Positions 1 through 10,972 are shown, counted from the stretch's first letter. The stretch is DNA of 64,000 nt from Ottelia alismoides (GCA_037367405.1 JAZKJV010000599.1:733144-797143); one strand, 5' to 3'. Numbers and translations are program-made. Notes: a model not told the origin generated them from the sequence alone.

Positions 1-36
1 ACAATGATGTCATTAACATAAAACCGGGATGACAAC
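1..36 (-). pseudogene. Copia-F reverse transcriptase, left fragment
   Basis: On the minus strand this short piece reads a decayed version of the copia active-site stretch, about VVI..V.YVNDIIV. It is the continuation of the reverse transcriptase seen at 13222-14360, whose last readable residues are SLFVHKVKNGIV. Copia-E was inserted between them. The YVDD box appears as YVND and a frameshift is needed. Seen: the motif and its split. Inferred: that both halves were one gene. Confidence 0.6.
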
Positions 37-206
37 TTGGAGAAAAAAGAAGAGAATGAATTGCTTGTCTTATTTAATTAGTTTAGGGTTTCTTGTATAA
101 TGGGAAACCCTAGAGAGCTAAAAAGAGAGTTACATAAGAGCTCCCGAAGGGGTTACACGATTCAATGAATAAATAATAAAAGCTCAATAACAATATAACC
201 CTAACA
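37..206 (-). repeat. 3' LTR of Copia-E
   Basis: About 170 bp, ending on the plus strand in ccctaaca next to the purine-tract complement ctccccctcatg. It matches 13049-13221 along most of its length (for example gagagctaaaaagagagtta). The outer end is slightly degraded (ttgg where the right copy has tgtgg). The many differences from its partner show an old insertion. Confidence 0.75.
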
Positions 207-395
207 CTCCCCCTCATGTTGGAGCATATCCATCAGTCATGCCCAACTTGGATGTAAGACAAGAGATGTATCTCTTTGGTAGAGCCTTCGTGAGTATATA
301 TGCGAGCTGAAGATCAATAGAAATATGTGGAGTACTGATCTTCCTTCCTCAAATTGCGTCTCAGATAAAATATCAGTTAACCTCAATATGCTTGA
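207..395 (-). pseudogene. Copia-E RNase H C-terminus
   Basis: The minus-strand translation gives the usual end of a copia polyprotein: HIEVN, then DLQLAYILTKALPKR and SKLGMTDGYAPT, followed by the purine tract and LTR. This is the strand-transfer end of RNase H that normally reads 'adiftKaLp'. Z-A interrupts it at 396, and about 240 bp of RNase H between here and 2572 are missing. Confidence 0.75.
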
Positions 396-723
396 TGTTG
401 TAGTATTTGGTTGTGCGCCATATGTATGGGAGATGAGTAAATAGATCTCTCCAGGATCCATTTACCCCATCCAGTCTTTAGTCCCACATCTACCGGTTTG
501 GAGATGTGGAGACTCTGTGGGTGCTATATATAGAGTCCCACACCCCTGTAGTCCAGTGAGAAAACGGAATGCAATATCCGGACCCCTTTGAGGACTTCTC
601 ACGTGGTTTCATCCGGTTCCATAGGGAGTAGGGTTCCACGTTAAAATCTTGTCTTCCATGTTTATATATCTCTATTTTATGTTATGTTTATCATTCCGCT
701 TCCTCATTCTCTATTTTCTAACA
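396..723 (+). repeat. 5' LTR of Z-A
   Basis: Starts tgttgtagtatttgg and ends ttctaaca, directly before the primer site. It carries the family motifs gatccatttaccccatcc, tatatatagagtcccac (TATA-like) and ggtttcatccggttcc. It is clearly homologous to the Z-B LTRs but several percent diverged. Confidence 0.85.
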
Positions 724-735
724 TGGTATCAGAGC
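724..735 (+). other. tRNA primer binding site of Z-A
   Basis: TGGTATCAGAGC immediately after the LTR is the standard plant copia minus-strand primer site for initiator methionine tRNA. Confidence 0.85.
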
Positions 736-2571
736 GGGTCGATTCTCGAGTATTTCAAGTTCTTTATTTTTATTCAAAATCCATTTTTTGGGGTTCTATA
801 TTCTTGAAGATTTATTAGTTGAAGAATATTATTGTTTGTTCAAGTTCGGTCCAAAATTCTAGGGTTTCTATTGAAACCCTAATTTCTGCACGTATCTCCT
901 AGCGTCGATGGCCTCGGCGTACGATTATCCAGTAGGTGGAGGCGATGGCCTCGTTGATTCTCACGCTATTCTCCAACAGGCGGAGACCTGGAGTCGCGCC
1001 TCTCCAGCAAGGATATATATCATATTCTTTTCAAAAGCAAGAACTGTTTCACGAAGTATGCATCAACGAGCTTCCCGTGTTGGAATGATAACTCCTCCAG
1101 ATCGGCGAAAGAAAAAAAAACGGCGGCGAGGTATCTGAATCTGGAACAACACCTCCATGAGGCCCTATCTACACCTCCAGATCGGCCCTCCGCCTTGCAC
1201 CGCGCCACCTCCCTCTTGGCACGACCCATCTCCAGTCCAACGACGGTGAATCCAAGCACGACCTCCAGCCCGCGACTACTCGTGACATCTCGATCTGACA
1301 CACACGAGCAACTCCAGCCCTGCCGCACCCTCCGCGCGATGGCTGTGAGGCGGTCATCGGTGCATCTCTCCCATGTGGTGTTTCCCTGCGCGTGCGTGAG
1401 CCTCCTCTCCTCCCTTGCCTTCATGCGCTCATGCGCACAGGTCGGCATCGCGCGGGTCCAGGCGCGCACAACTCCAACGGCAAGAGTCCACCGGGCCCCG
1501 AGGCGAAACCTAAGAACATCCCAGGTGCGATCTAGGCGGTGACAGCTTCTTTCGACCAAGAGGGTTCCTGAACCCTAGGGTGCATGGAATAGCAGGGCCT
1601 GATACCCCTTTTAAAAACATTATATCTGTTATTTATTCCAAGGCCCAAGTGGGCTTGTTTGTAAAATGAAAGGGGGTTGCTTTTAAAAGAAAAGGAAAAA
1701 AGGGGTCTGTTTGCAAAAAAAAAGAATATTTGAGAAAACACGCGTACAAGAAAAAACCGTACGCATTAAAAAATGTTTTAAAAAATGATTTGAAAAGCTG
1801 ATTAAAAATGAGTGATACGACTTATTTAAAAAAAGAAGAAGAAAAGGAAAAAATGTTAAAATTTGAGAAGCCGAAAAAAAAATGAAATCGGCTATTTGAT
1901 GTTTTCTTTCTCCCCATTTGTCTTGTATTCTCCCAACTTGGTCGATGTTGATCAGTATGAGAGAAAGGGGGAGTATTATGTAGAGTCAGAGATCCTGTTG
2001 CTGATTCAGATGTCAGACCGGCCTGATTATTTCAGACTATACAATTCTTCAGTTGTTCAGACTCGACGATCATGGTTTTCGAGTCTCCAGTTTTAGACAC
2101 GCACTTGTTTGCGGTCTTTTCAGATGTGTACATGTTTGCAATCTTTTGTGTGGTCACCATCTTTTATGGCCAGAGTTTTCATGTGAGCCACAAGAACTCC
2201 AAAGTAGAGGACCATTCCCTATGCCATGTGGGCAAGGGTTTTCATGTAATTTCATAAGAACTCTATAGTAAAGGACCATCCTCTGTGCCAGATGGGAGAG
2301 ACCCAGTTCTCCGATGAGGATACTTTCAGACTCCATTCTCCAGCGACCGTAGACTCTGACGAGGATTGTACTTACACATCCTTTATTTCAGTTCGGTCCT
2401 TTTTCAGAGATGGAGCAATTATCCACATGTTGTGGCGGGCTAGAGTACTTCGACGAGGAGACTCATTTCCAGTTGCAGTGACTCTGACATGCATAATTCA
2501 GAGCACATGCTCTCTGACGAGGAGATTCAGTTGACTCACACTCTAGCCCATTCGTCCTCCTCACCTGCACC

Positions 2572-4127
2572 CTTCAATGAACATTGCATAACCAGTGGTA
2601 GATCGTCTATCGTCAGGATAACTGACATAATCTGCATCTGCATTAGCAACAATGTAGGTATGACCGTTGGCCCTGTAGAAGAGACCCTGCCTTGGAGAAC
2701 CCTTCAGATATCCAAGTATCAGGAGAACATCCTACTAATGATTGTAACATGGTCTCTTAATGTGGCTTGCTCTACTGACATTATATGATATATCAAGCCT
2801 AGTGACAGTAAGGTTGAGCATATATGCACAATGCTTCTATATCATGTAGGATCTTCAAACTCAGGGCCTGTTTGGTTGCAGGGTTGGGCAGGGTTGGCCC
2901 AACCCTGGTTACTATTCACAAGGGTACTTCCTCCTCACAGATTACTATTCACCCACCCCAACCCAGCCCAACCCAACCCAGTCCAACCCAGCAACCAAAC
3001 AGGCCCTCAGGGTCAGTAGAAGTAGTATGCTTTCACGTCTTTGTTGGTATGTCTAATGGTTTGCATCCAAGCAAACTTGACTATGTAAGAATGTCCAGAC
3101 AATACTTCTGCTGTTTAAGTGTAGCTTCTCTGTACTATGTATCATTTCAATGTCCAGCAAGTATCGGATTCGACCAAGGTCCTTGGTAACAAACACCTTC
3201 TGGTGGAAGGCCTTGGTCTTCGCAATACCCGCTTCGTCATCACCATTTATCACCATATCTTCAACATAGACAACTAATACAACAATGCCAGTAAATCGTG
3301 GTATGACAAAACCAGAGTAGTTAGATGTCATCCTGTGAAATCCAATGGAGCCAATCTCAGTGGTGAGCCCGTCAAATCAAGTTCGTGGATTCTGCTTCAG
3401 GACGTAAAATGGCCTTACAGAGTCGACATACATACTCCCACTCGACGGAGTACCCTAGGGGATGTATCATGCAAACTTCTTCCTCGAGGTCGCCATATAA
3501 GAAAATATTTTTCACATTAACCCGAAATATGAACTAATGCTTGTTGACCGTGACAGAAAGAATATTGGGAACAAAACCCAATCTAACTACATGTGATAAG
3601 GTCTCGAAGTAATTTACTCCATAAATTTGAGTGAAGTCTTTGGCCACAAGTCCGACCTTCAATTTATCAGTTGTACTATATAGACTGCTTAGTCCAGAAG
3701 ACTCGTATGTAGGCGGCTGGCTTCACGCTAGAGGGACAAGGCACAAGATCCCAGGTCAAAGAGCATGCATCTCCTTGTCCATGGCCCTTTTTAATGATGG
3801 TTCTGTACTGCACTACGATGATCAAAAGAAATAGTGAGTCATCCGAGCATCTGTAAAACGTATGTAAACAGTCGGAGAGTCTGTTAGTGGAAGTAAAAAT
3901 GAGATAGGATGCATAGTATTTTGCCTCTTTGTCCTTCATAGTGCTACATGGAGATCTAATAATGGTATCCGAACTGGCAACGATAGGGACACTTGAAGGC
4001 ATCTCCTTCTGCAAATAGGAAACAAGTAATGGAACAACACCAGAATGACTAGTGTGTTTTCTTTTATAGTTGATAAGTGGTGGTGGTAACTCCAAGGGTA
4101 TGCCCCTAACTGACCGTGTGGAGTAGC
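2572..4127 (-). pseudogene. Copia-E RNase H and reverse transcriptase remains
   Basis: Minus-strand copia pol in several frames. Near 2590-2700 RNase H reads NADADYVSYPDDRRSTTGY. Near 3050-3330 the RT reads VVYVEDMVINGDDEAG and FVTKDLGRIRYLL. Further right are remnants of the VKNAFLxG region. The catalytic YVDD is changed to YVED at about 3257-3268. Stops and frameshifts are frequent, and a MITE sits at 2864-3006. Non-functional. Confidence 0.75.
2864..3006. mobile_element. Small MITE (GGGCCTGTTTGG termini)
   Basis: 143 bp bounded by inverted repeats: GGGCCTGTTTGGTTGCAGGG at the left, and its complement with one mismatch at the right (GGTTGCTGGG form). It is flanked by tca (2861-2863 and 3007-3009), a 3-bp duplication. 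The interior is rich in caaccc repeats. The size, terminal sequence and 3-bp duplication fit Tourist/PIF-Harbinger-like MITEs. The superfamily call is inferred. Confidence 0.75.
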
Positions 4128-4949
4128 TATGGCCTCAATTTTCAACGAAATTCCACCGAAATTCTCCGAAATTTCCATTTCTTTAGGTTATCGAAATCGA
4201 AAGCTCCCTTATTTCTTTTCCAGGATATCAACGGAATGTCAACGAAATTTCATCAAAATTACATATCGTTCCGGTGAAACAAAAAAATAAGGATATCTAC
4301 CCTTCACTTTCATTGAAATTTGCATATATTAATGAATTTTCATTTATTTATTCGCTAAAGTGTTGAGTTGTTAGAGTGATTTCCTTTGTTTAAAGAAGTT
4401 TCCTTAATTTCTATATTTTAGATCTAAATCCAAATCAAATAAGTTAGACACAAGATTTACGAGTTAAATTAAAGTTTTAACCGAAGATCTTTATATATTT
4501 TTTATTTTTCTCTATTTGATATATGTTTTAATTAGTAATTATCGTTATGCTACCTCATTCTTATAGAAAAGGTGCTCACGTGTCAACATTCTCTTCATGT
4601 CAAAGAGGAGAAATCAATGGCTTATTATATTTCCCAGAGCATGGAGTGTGAATCAAACGATTCCAAATCTCGTTCTGGTTCTGAGCATCATACTACTTTT
4701 TGATTGGTAGGACGATTGGATGGACATTTAATGTAGCATATCATATTAATCTTACTATTAGCAAAAAAAGCTATCTTCTATTTCATTTATTGAGTTAAAG
4801 AATATTAGACATATGTATTTTAAAAAAAACGAGTTTTCAAGTAATTTCCCCATTTCCAGCCATTTCACTGAAATTCGATTGAAATTTTGCCGAATTTCTC
4901 TTTCTAGGCTTTTGCCAAAACAAACAGAAATCCGACATTTAAGGTTTTG
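4128..4949. mobile_element. Non-autonomous hAT element, family of hAT-H
   Basis: 822 bp with left end tatggcctcaattttc and right end gaaatccgacatttaaggtt. Both ends resemble those of the large hAT at 24789-30224 (catggccttaaatttcgg ... gaaatccgacatttgaggcc). Flanks are ggagtagc and gaagtagc, an 8-bp duplication with one mismatch. Removing it rejoins the Copia-E integrase tail (DVTFFEQASY then ST). The interior is AT-rich without a transposase. Confidence 0.8.
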
Positions 4950-4957
4950 GAAGTAGC

Positions 4958-4992
4958 TGGCCTGTTCGAAAAAGGTGACATCAATTGAGATG
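4958..4992 (-). pseudogene. Copia-E integrase C-terminal snippet
   Basis: Thirty-five bases between two insertions. On the minus strand they read ISIDVTFFEQAS, the conserved copia segment after the integrase core ('yyvSaDVtFfE'). It joins the sequence left of 4128 and right of 7610 once the two inserts are removed. Confidence 0.7.
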
Positions 4993-5304
4993 TGTTGGAG
5001 TATTTGGTGGTGCACCTATTGAGTTGTAGCAGGGTAAATGGATCCTGGAGAAGATCCATTTACCCCATCCTGTGTTTAGTCCCATACCGCCCAATGGTGG
5101 GACTTGGAGGCTCTGGGAAGGCTATATAAGGAGCCCCAGATCTCCTGTACTCATTGAGAAAGTGCAATGAAAAACACGCCCAATTCAGGGGCTTCTCCCA
5201 TGGTTTCATCCCGCTCCTTCTGGAGTAGAGTTCCACGTTAAAATATTTGTTCTTATTGTTCTATCCTTATTTCCGAATCCGCTTCCGCATTCTATTTTTC
5301 TACA
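4993..5304 (+). repeat. 5' LTR of Z-B
   Basis: 312 bp, tgttggagtatttggtgg ... ctatttttctaca. A TATA-like box (gctatataagg) lies near the middle, about 5121-5131, consistent with a promoter. Confidence 0.9.
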
Positions 5305-5316
5305 TGGTATCAGAGC
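5305..5316 (+). other. tRNA primer binding site of Z-B
   Basis: TGGTATCAGAGC directly after the 5' LTR; initiator Met tRNA type. Confidence 0.88.
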
Positions 5317-6765
5317 GGGTCGATTCTCGAGGTGTTTAAGTTCTTTGTTGTTATTCGAGATTCGATTTTATTCTTGGAGTTTTTTTCTCAAGATTTTAGG
5401 GTTTCCGTTTGAAACTCTAAAATTCGTGATGGTGCATATTGTTATCCAAGTCTTCAGAGATCGGCAGGCGCACAGCCCTCCCAGCGGCAAAATTTAAGAG
5501 ATCGGGAATTTTTTTTCAAGAGGCTTTCCAGCGCGCGCCGCCTCTCTTCATCGCGCAGGTATTGCGCATCGTGCACTCCAAGTTCATTCCCAGGCGCGAG
5601 ATACGATTCTACCCCAGCAGAAAGGCCACCAAGGCGCACCGACGGCTCTCTCATCTCCATCCACAGGCAGATGTCGCTCCTGACGGCGAGCCCTTAGGGC
5701 TCCAGACCTCCAGTCCGATAGCCGCACCCTCCAGGCGGCGGCGCCCTTCTGGTGCGATCATCTTCGAGGTGCGATCTCCAACGGCAACGGCATCTCCCGA
5801 TCGCGCTCAACATCCCCACTCGATTTCCAGCGGCGTGAGCACGTAGGGGGCCCGATCCCATCTCCAGTCGGCATAGAGAGCCTAGGCGCAACTCCAGATC
5901 GTTTTTCCTCCATCACAGGCGATTGGCGGCCCCCTCCTTGCGCCCATCTTCCTCCTCGGGCAGCGCAGCAGAGCCGCGCAGCAAAATCCATCCCCATCGT
6001 TGGTCCAGGCGCGATGCTCCAGGCCCGATTCCTCGCAGCGGCGCAGATGCGCCAAGACGGTGCAAGATCCATTCGACGCCCCCAGGCGGCAGTCATCTCC
6101 TTCCCAGGCGAGCCCTCCAGGCGCACAGGCAACTCGCGGCACCTCCCCCAACGTGCGCAGGCAGTAGCGCGCATCAGGCTTCGGCGGCGCTGAAATAAGA
6201 TAAAAAGAAGATGGGAAACCCTAAGGGAACCCGATGCCTATTTAAGAAAAAAAACCAATCGTCGCTTCTTGTCCTGTATGGGTCGATGGGTATGTTAAAA
6301 AAAAAGGGGGAGAATTAAGTGGAGGCGGGCCCATCATTAAAAAAAAGAGGAATGGGCTGAGTTGTATTGAACGCCCAAATGGGCTGAAGTTTTTGTAAAA
6401 AAAAAAGAGAAAGAGAGAGAGAGAGGTGGATTGATTAAAAAAAAAAGAAAAAAAGGCGCGTACAATAAAAAGCCGTACGCAAAATTGTTGAAATTTTTTT
6501 TTGCGAAAGCCGTAAAAAAAAGGAAGGTTTGAACGGCATAATTTTTTTTTAAAAAAATGACGGCTATAAAAAAAAGGAAAATCCGCAAGTTTCATGTTTT
6601 CCCCATTGTGTTGTCTTCTCCCAACTTTGTTGATTTGTCTGTTTTCCGACAAGTATGGGAGAAAGGGGGAGTATATAGTAGAGTCACAGGTCTTGTATTC
6701 CAGATGCAGATTCAGATTTCCAGACCGATCAGATTCCAGACTCTACGGTTCAGATCCAGTTTCAG

Positions 6766-6837
6766 ACTCGACATCAGATAGTTCCGAGTCTCCAGTTTCA
6801 TACTCGACATCAGATAGTTCCGAGTCTCCAGTTTCAG
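6766..6837 (+). repeat. Two tandem 36-bp repeats in Z-B
   Basis: The unit actcgacatcagatagttcc...gtttca occurs twice back to back (6766-6801, 6802-6837) with one difference. It lies in the 3' internal part of Z-B. Confidence 0.85.
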
Positions 6838-7293
6838 ACACGCACGAGTGTGCGGTCATTTTTCAGATGAGCATATGTTGCCATCATTTGTTCAAGGTCC
6901 CCATCATTCTTGTTGTTGTTCGGCCAGAGTTTTCATGTGAGCCATAGGGACTCAAGAGCAGAGGACCATTCCCTTGAGGGCAAGGGTTTTCATGTGGTAT
7001 CATAGGTACACCAGAGTAGTGCACCATTCTCTGAGCCAGATGGGAGAGACCCAGTTCTCCGACGAGGAGACTTCAGGTGCAGTTTCAGACTCGATGGTCA
7101 GATTCCGAGTCTTCAGTTGACTCACACTCCAGCCCGTTCGTCCTCCTCACCTGCACGGCATGAGAAGCAACGTCCTCGACTGCAGCATGTGCACGTTGGG
7201 TTGATATTGTCCGTAGTGTCCTGTAGCGTGAGTTGAGTTTCTTTCTGTTTGTTTGTCCAAGCTGAGCATTGCATGCTCCAGCTTGAGGGGGAG

Positions 7294-7605
7294 TGTTGGA
7301 GTATTTGGTGGTGCACCTATTGAGTTGTAGCAGGGTAAATGGATCCTGGAGAAGATCCATTTACCCCATCCTGTGTTTAGTCCCATACCGCCCAATGGTG
7401 GGACTTGGAGGCTCTGGGAAGGCTATATAAGGAGCCCCAGACCTCCTGTACTCATTGAGAAAGTGCAATGAAAAACACGCCCAATTCAGGGGCTTCTCCC
7501 GTGGTTTCATCCTGCTCCTTCTGGAGTAGGGTTCCACGTTAAAATATTTGTTCTTATTGTTCTACCCTTATTTCCGAATCCGCTTCCGCATTCTATTTTT
7601 CTACA
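7294..7605 (+). repeat. 3' LTR of Z-B
   Basis: 312 bp, differing from 4993-5304 at five positions that I can count (four are C/T or A/G transitions in plain alignment). Preceded by the purine tract and followed by agatg. Confidence 0.9.
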
Positions 7606-7610
7606 AGATG

Positions 7611-9429
7611 TAGTAATGGTCAACAGTCGGATCACAGCACATGCACCCTTTTTGGGTGCGAGAATACCCAAAAAATACATTTGATGGCTTGTGGAGACAG
7701 TTTATCTGCAATGTGGGAATTATGAATAATTGCAGTACATACAGAAACACGAAATGGCAAAGAAAATGGTGTCTTAATGGGATAGAGAAGGGAGAAAGGA
7801 GTGGCCCTCCTAAGAACAGATGATGATACCCTGTTTATAAGATGAATGGCAAGGAAGGATAGCATCCCCCAGTAGGTCTTAGGAATCTTTATGTGAGTGA
7901 TTATCGAACATGCAATATCAAGAAGGTGACAACGTTTTTTTTTTGGCTGTCCCATTCTACTGAAAGGTATATGGACAGAAAGTCCAATGAGTAGTTCCCT
8001 GAGAGGCAAAGAACGGCACTAAATCAGTTTGAATAAATTCAAGAGCATTGTCAGTCCGCATAATTTGAATGCATGTAGAGAAGGAAGTTTTAATGAACTG
8101 AATTATTTGACAATCTTAATATAATCTTTGATTGTTCCTTTATTTAGTAGACCCAAGAGCATCTATTAAAATCATCAACAAAAACAACACAATATCTATG
8201 ACCACCTACATTAGGAACCGGATAAGGTCTCCAAATATCAAAATGAACCAGAAAAAAGGTAAAGGTCGGCGTGGCTCTGTCCTAGGAGGAAATGAAGTCA
8301 TTGACATGCCTCATATTCAAATGGCTTCAGTGAAGAGAGTTTGTGGAACATCATGGAGAGAGCCTTAGCAGAAGGATGCTCATGCCGCAAATGTCATAGG
8401 AATGGACCATAATAGATAGATGTTGCACCAACGGAAGTAGAATCTGTAGAGATATTGAGGTAGTGGATTCCATTCTTCTCATATCCCCACCCAAAATTTG
8501 CATCGTTCGGATATCCTGAAAATAACAATAGAGCTCAATAAAAATTAAAAAATCACATGACAATTCAGCCCACTACACAATTTATGGACAAATAACAAGC
8601 TCAAAGGAAAATCAGAAGCATAATGGATTCCAGTAAGATGGAATTTGGAAGAGAACTCCATGGTCCCAACTGTCGTAATAGGGGAATGAGCAACATTGGC
8701 GACTTGGACCGGCTTCATAGTAGAAGAAGGTTGGGAGGAGGTCGGCAATCTACCTTCTCCAATCAAGTGAGTAGAAGCGTTAGAATCAATAACCCAAGCA
8801 GGTGGTGTGGTAATGACTGAATTGGCTATGGTACCTAAAGTAGTAGCTGTACAATTTCTGGATATCCAACTGATGTACCATCTCGTTTATTAATGAATAC
8901 GTTGGTGTGGTGACTCCCGCCTTGAGAGCGCACCCCCGTTTTTCTTATTAAAAAAACCTAAAGCAGTAGCTAAATGTGCATTAAAAGTATTGTCGCGAGA
9001 AGAAGCACTTGAGTTTTGAAGCATTTTCATCAAGTGAGCGTAATTAGCAGCAATTGGTTGAACTGTCTGCTCGGATGGGTCTCGATCATAAGAGGACTCT
9101 GTCCCTGCTGTATCATAGTCTGCAGATGCAATATATGCACAAGGACAACCACAATGGTCCCAGTATCGATCATAGTGGTGGTTCGTTTGATGGCAGTGAA
9201 TGCATAGATGATAAACATCGTCATGACCACATCTTTGGATATATTCTTGTCCATGTCCTTGGCCAGAGTCATGGCCACATCCCCTACTAGAATCATGGCC
9301 ACATATACCACGAAAGCGGTGTTGACTGCCTTGCGCCAAAGAGGCTATAAAGGTAGAGTTCTCTGCAGGGTGTAGATAGGAAGCTTGGCCAATGGATGTC
9401 TCAATCTCTTGAAGATATTCAAAAATAAC
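7611..9429 (-). pseudogene. Copia integrase, protease and gag C-terminus (Copia-E interior)
   Basis: Read on the minus strand from right to left: a gag tail with VIFEYLQEIET and a zinc knuckle CIHCHQTNHHYDRYW (about 9170-9215); then protease PPAWVIDSNASTHL near 8764-8805, where the catalytic DSG is DSN; then the pre-integrase segment CYFQDIRTMQILGG (about 8500); then integrase fragments HLLDIACS and AIKCIFWVFSHPK (7640-7950). Several frames and stops are used, so it is dead. It lies between Z-B and Z-D and joins the integrase tail at 4958-4992 across Z-B. Confidence 0.75.
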
Positions 9430-9738
9430 TGTTGGAGTATGTGCGCCACATGTAGTGATGGGTAATTGGATCCTCCCAGGGTCCAATTATCATATCCAGT
9501 GGTTTAGTCCCGCATCTACTATTTGTGGGACTTGGAAACTCAGTGGGGGTATATAAGAAACCCCACACCCATTGTATCAGATGAGAGAAAAGTGAATAGA
9601 AAACACAAGCTCTTTGAGGCGTTCTCCCGTGGTTTCATCCCGGTCTTCACGGAGTAGGGTTCCATGTAAAATCCCGGTGTTTCGTCATGTTTATTCTTTA
9701 TCTCTGATATTACGCTTCCGCATTCTTGATTTCTAACA
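9430..9738 (+). repeat. 5' LTR of Z-D
   Basis: Starts tgttggagtatgtgcgcc and ends gatttctaaca. It shares gtatataagaaaccccacac, ggtttcatcccggtc and ggagtagggttcca with the Z-A, Z-B and Z-C LTRs. Confidence 0.82.
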
Positions 9739-10972
9739 TGGTCTCAGAGCGGGTTCGATTCTCAAGGATTTATTCTTGAAAATTTAGTTATGTTCTTGAT
9801 TCATTCGAGATCTGATTGAAAGAGCAGATTCAGTTTTTGGTTGTTCTTAAAGACTTATTCTTTAAAGGTTATTTATATGTATTGTCCAAGTTCACGATCA
9901 AGTTCAAGATTTATTTCTAGAGTTTACCCTATTTTTCGTCACCGACACCAATCAGATTTAGGGTTTTTAAAACCCCGATTCGAATACAATTTCAGGTCAT
10001 CATCATCGCTAAATTTTAGGGTTTCTATCTGAAACCCTAATCCTTCCAATCTACAAATCAGGTCATATTCTCCGCCATCAGCGCCAATGTTGGCCTGATC
10101 ATTTCCAGGTTCTTGTTGGATTTCTTCATAAAACCTTAATGATGATTGAAGAAGTTCTGCAATGCAATGGCCATCACTAGTTCCATATACAAAGACCTGC
10201 TTTCTGCGCCATCATCTAGTTTCTCATGATGATCTTAGTCCAAGTGGTGAGATCTATTCCCTGCTGTGGAGGAATCGACAATCGATTCCATGATTCATAT
10301 TAGCAGCAGGAGTTTCAACCCCACATGGGCCCTTGTTCTTTAAAAAAAGGAAGAAGAAGAAGGTGCGACGAGTCGAAGAAAGTGCTGGCACAACTCCAGT
10401 TCCAGGTGATTCCCTCTCACCGCCAACCAAAATGAAAAAAGGTTTTGCAATTCATCTCCCTCAACTCCGCAGCAGGTGAAGCATCTTCTTCTCAAGATGC
10501 ACGCAACCTCCAGGCGACAACGCTAGAGGAAGAAACTTGAAATCCTTTCGTTAGACCTCGAGGCGGCTCTCTCGGAATCCTACAAGCGGCGACACGACAC
10601 CCTCTGAGCACCGTCTCTGATCATTCTCGAACCCGTTAGGTAGCGCTACTCCGCAAACAACCTTCTCTCGATGGCGCAACACCCTCACATGCTCCTCCTT
10701 CACCCTAATCGGAGGCGACGACACAGATATGATGGGTTCCCAATTGGGAACCTTGGGAACCCTAGCGATGAATGAAGGGCACAATGGCCATTCATTTAAA
10801 TCAAGGAACGATAGTCCATTATGTTTGATTTTAAAAGTTAAGTTGTATTAAGCAGTTCTAATTTTATTTTGATTATAACTTTTTCTGATCTTTTTAATGT
10901 GAAAACAAACAACGCTAATGATTTATTTAATGTTTTCCTTTAATCGTAAGTAAATTAAAACAAGGGGGAGAA
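9430..10972 (+). mobile_element. Z-D: truncated pol-less LTR element (family Z)
   Basis: A 309-bp LTR (9430-9738) is followed by primer site TGGTCTCAGAGC (one difference from the consensus). The interior first matches the family leader style (gggtttctatctgaaaccctaat), then a GC-richer part to about 10790, then AT-rich sequence ending near a purine run aagggggagaaaatg. No 3' LTR and no retroviral-type protein are seen. The right boundary is a guess. Confidence 0.6.

Larger units (their letters stand above)
396..2571 (+). mobile_element. Z-A: truncated pol-less LTR element (family Z)
   Basis: It begins with a 328-bp LTR (396-723) and a perfect primer site TGGTATCAGAGC at 724. It then runs through a GC-rich leader-like part (about 900-1530), purine/T-rich stretches, and a 3' part similar to Z-B and Z-C (cagatgtgtacatg..., catgtgagccacaag, gatgggagagacccagttct). 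No gag, protease, integrase or RT is readable. The 3' LTR is absent: sequence similarity stops near 2571, where Copia-E RNase H resumes. The short reading frames inside are not conserved with Z-B, so I call no gene. Confidence 0.7.
4993..7605 (+). mobile_element. Z-B: complete pol-less LTR retrotransposon (family Z)
   Basis: 2613 bp with two 312-bp LTRs (five differences, no indels), a primer site at 5305, a purine tract gagggggag at 7285-7293 and a perfect 5-bp duplication agatg (4988-4992 and 7606-7610). The 2-kb interior has a GC-rich leader-like half (5440-6190), a stretch of A/T homopolymers (6240-6560) and a 3' half with short repeats. No copia protein domain is readable in any frame; the longest frame (5439-5846, 135 codons) has no recognisable motif and low-complexity R/P/S content. 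It is structurally a mobile but coding-free element that must borrow proteins, most likely from a copia relative with the same primer site. Known comparable classes are TRIM/LARD-type elements. Confidence 0.88.

Noticed and set aside
908..1559. Arg-rich frames on both strands as small genes
   Set aside because: They lie in the GC-rich leader of Z-A, are not conserved in Z-B and have no motif.
2568..2577. cttca at the Z-A right edge as the partner of cttga (391-395) target duplication
   Set aside because: The 3' LTR is missing and host RNase H is deleted at this edge, so a surviving duplication is not expected; the match is likely chance.
5439..6198. Several overlapping frames in Z-B as a gag
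   Set aside because: Three frames on both strands are open only because of GC-rich composition; no zinc knuckle or UBN2 motif is present.
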